A DNA stretch of 64,000 nucleotides from RGIG8748 sp045544515 (lineage in GTDB: Bacteria > Bacillota > Clostridia > UMGS1810). A program made the translations under genes and the position numbers. The stretch spans positions 1 through 64,000 of the forward strand of contig JAZPZD010000008.1 in assembly GCA_045544515.1 (NCBI GenBank), given 5' to 3'. Under the pieces are notes generated by a model, which saw only the letters and a program-made list of their open reading frames with translations, searched no databases and was not told the DNA's origin. This document shows, piece after piece, positions 63,359-64,000 of the stretch; position 1 is the stretch's first letter, and every line of letters begins with the position of its first letter.

Positions 63359-64000
63359 ACACAAAACCACAGGAAATATCCAATATCATTAAAGAACAAA
63401 TAAAAAACTATAAATCCCGCATAGAAATGAAAGAAACCGGAACAGTAATCCTGGTCGGTGACGGTATCGCACGGGTGTACGGACTTATGGACTGTATGTC
63501 GAGCGAGCTTTTGGAATTTGAAGACGGCAGCTTTGGAATGGCTCAAAATCTCGAAGACGAAACCGTATCTGTCGCTCTTCTTTCGGACAAGAATTCTATC
63601 CGTGAGGGCAGCATTGTTAAGAGAACCGGCAGAGTTCTCTCTGTTCCCGTTGGTGAGGCTCTTCTTGGAAGAGTTGTAGATGCACTGGGCAGACCCATAG
63701 ACGGCAAAGGTCCTATTGAAACCAATGCAGAGCGACCGGTAGAATCCGATGCTCCCGGAATTATAGAAAGAAAAAGCGTTTCTGTACCGTTGCAGACAGG
63801 TATCAAGGCTATCGACTCTATGATACCCATAGGAAGAGGTCAGAGAGAGCTTATCATAGGCGACAGACAGACAGGTAAGACCGAAATCGCCATCGATACC
63901 ATTATAAATCAAAAAAACACCGATGTACTGTGTATATATGTGGCTATCGGTCAGAAGAACACATCTGTTGTACAGCTTGCAAACGAGCTCGAAAGAAACG
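63355..64000 (+). CDS. atpA: ATP synthase F1 subunit alpha (partial, runs off the window)
   Basis: A GTG at 63355 overlaps the atpH stop and opens MNTKPQEISNIIKEQIKN. Motifs: VGDGIARVYGLMDCMSSELL, GRVVDALGRPIDGKGPI, and the nucleotide-binding GDRQTGKTEIAID, as in non-catalytic alpha subunits. About 215 residues are visible; the rest lies beyond the window. Confidence 0.96.
   Translation, partial: MNTKPQEISNIIKEQIKNYKSRIEMKETGTVILVGDGIARVYGLMDCMSSELLEFEDGSFGMAQNLEDETVSVALLSDKNSIREGSIVKRTGRVLSVPVGEALLGRVVDALGRPIDGKGPIETNAERPVESDAPGIIERKSVSVPLQTGIKAIDSMIPIGRGQRELIIGDRQTGKTEIAIDTIINQKNTDVLCIYVAIGQKNTSVVQLANELERN

Overview
The window looks like the chromosome of a low-GC Gram-positive anaerobe of class Clostridia, probably a gut-type uncultured relative of the Oscillospiraceae or Eubacteriales. 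The reasons are strong consensus sigma-A promoters, AAGGAGG-type ribosome sites, frequent GTG and TTG starts, a MurF ligase with a membrane domain, an F-type ATP synthase with sodium-type c-subunit residues, and a sodium-pumping decarboxylase beta subunit. The genus cannot be named from sequence reading alone.

Left chromosomal arm (1-9,112): an OGG1-type DNA glycosylase, a YwiB/DUF1934 protein with argS, a secreted CtpA-type protease, an AraC regulator broken by an in-frame stop, glutamate dehydrogenase, a membrane-anchored M23 peptidase, and a tRNA-Ser(GGA).

Prophage (9,089-48,697, about 39.6 kb): an apparently complete siphovirus-type prophage integrated in the 3' end of tRNA-Ser. A 27-bp direct repeat forms attL and attR. 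Most genes lie on the minus strand. From attR towards attL the order is integrase, lysogenic-conversion genes, ImmA/cI/cro control, many tiny membrane proteins, PcfK/PcfJ and DUF3102 genes, an HUH Rep-like protein, a fused helicase-methyltransferase, small early genes, SSB, an ArpU-like late regulator, terminase, portal, minor head protein (carrying a JAB-like C-terminal domain), scaffold, capsid, connectors, tail tube, an accessory cassette with its own promoter and terminator and a homing-type endonuclease, Gp15, tape measure, Dit, baseplate/fibre, holin-like proteins and a CHAP endolysin. Two plus-strand accessory genes lie next to attL. To the right of attR there is a second partial copy of the tRNA end and its terminator.

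Right chromosomal arm (48,700-64,000): an alpha/beta hydrolase, a MurF-like ligase and Ddl (cell wall); then four genes that look phage-derived but stand alone; then a minus-strand oadB plus tiny oadG behind a riboswitch-like leader with a terminator; hpf; two tRNA-Leu genes with a relic between them; a small tyrosine recombinase followed by a 203-bp segment bounded by perfect 21-bp inverted repeats with a consensus promoter inside, aimed at a small membrane protein gene (a likely phase-variation switch); and the atp operon, which runs off the window end inside atpA.

The most interesting items are the invertible promoter, the capsid-linked JAB-like domain with its coupled 43-residue gene, the orphan phage-like four-gene block, the riboswitch-like leader before the sodium pump, and the palindrome-controlled cassette inside the tail module. 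All functional names come from recognising sequence motifs by eye; no database search was run.
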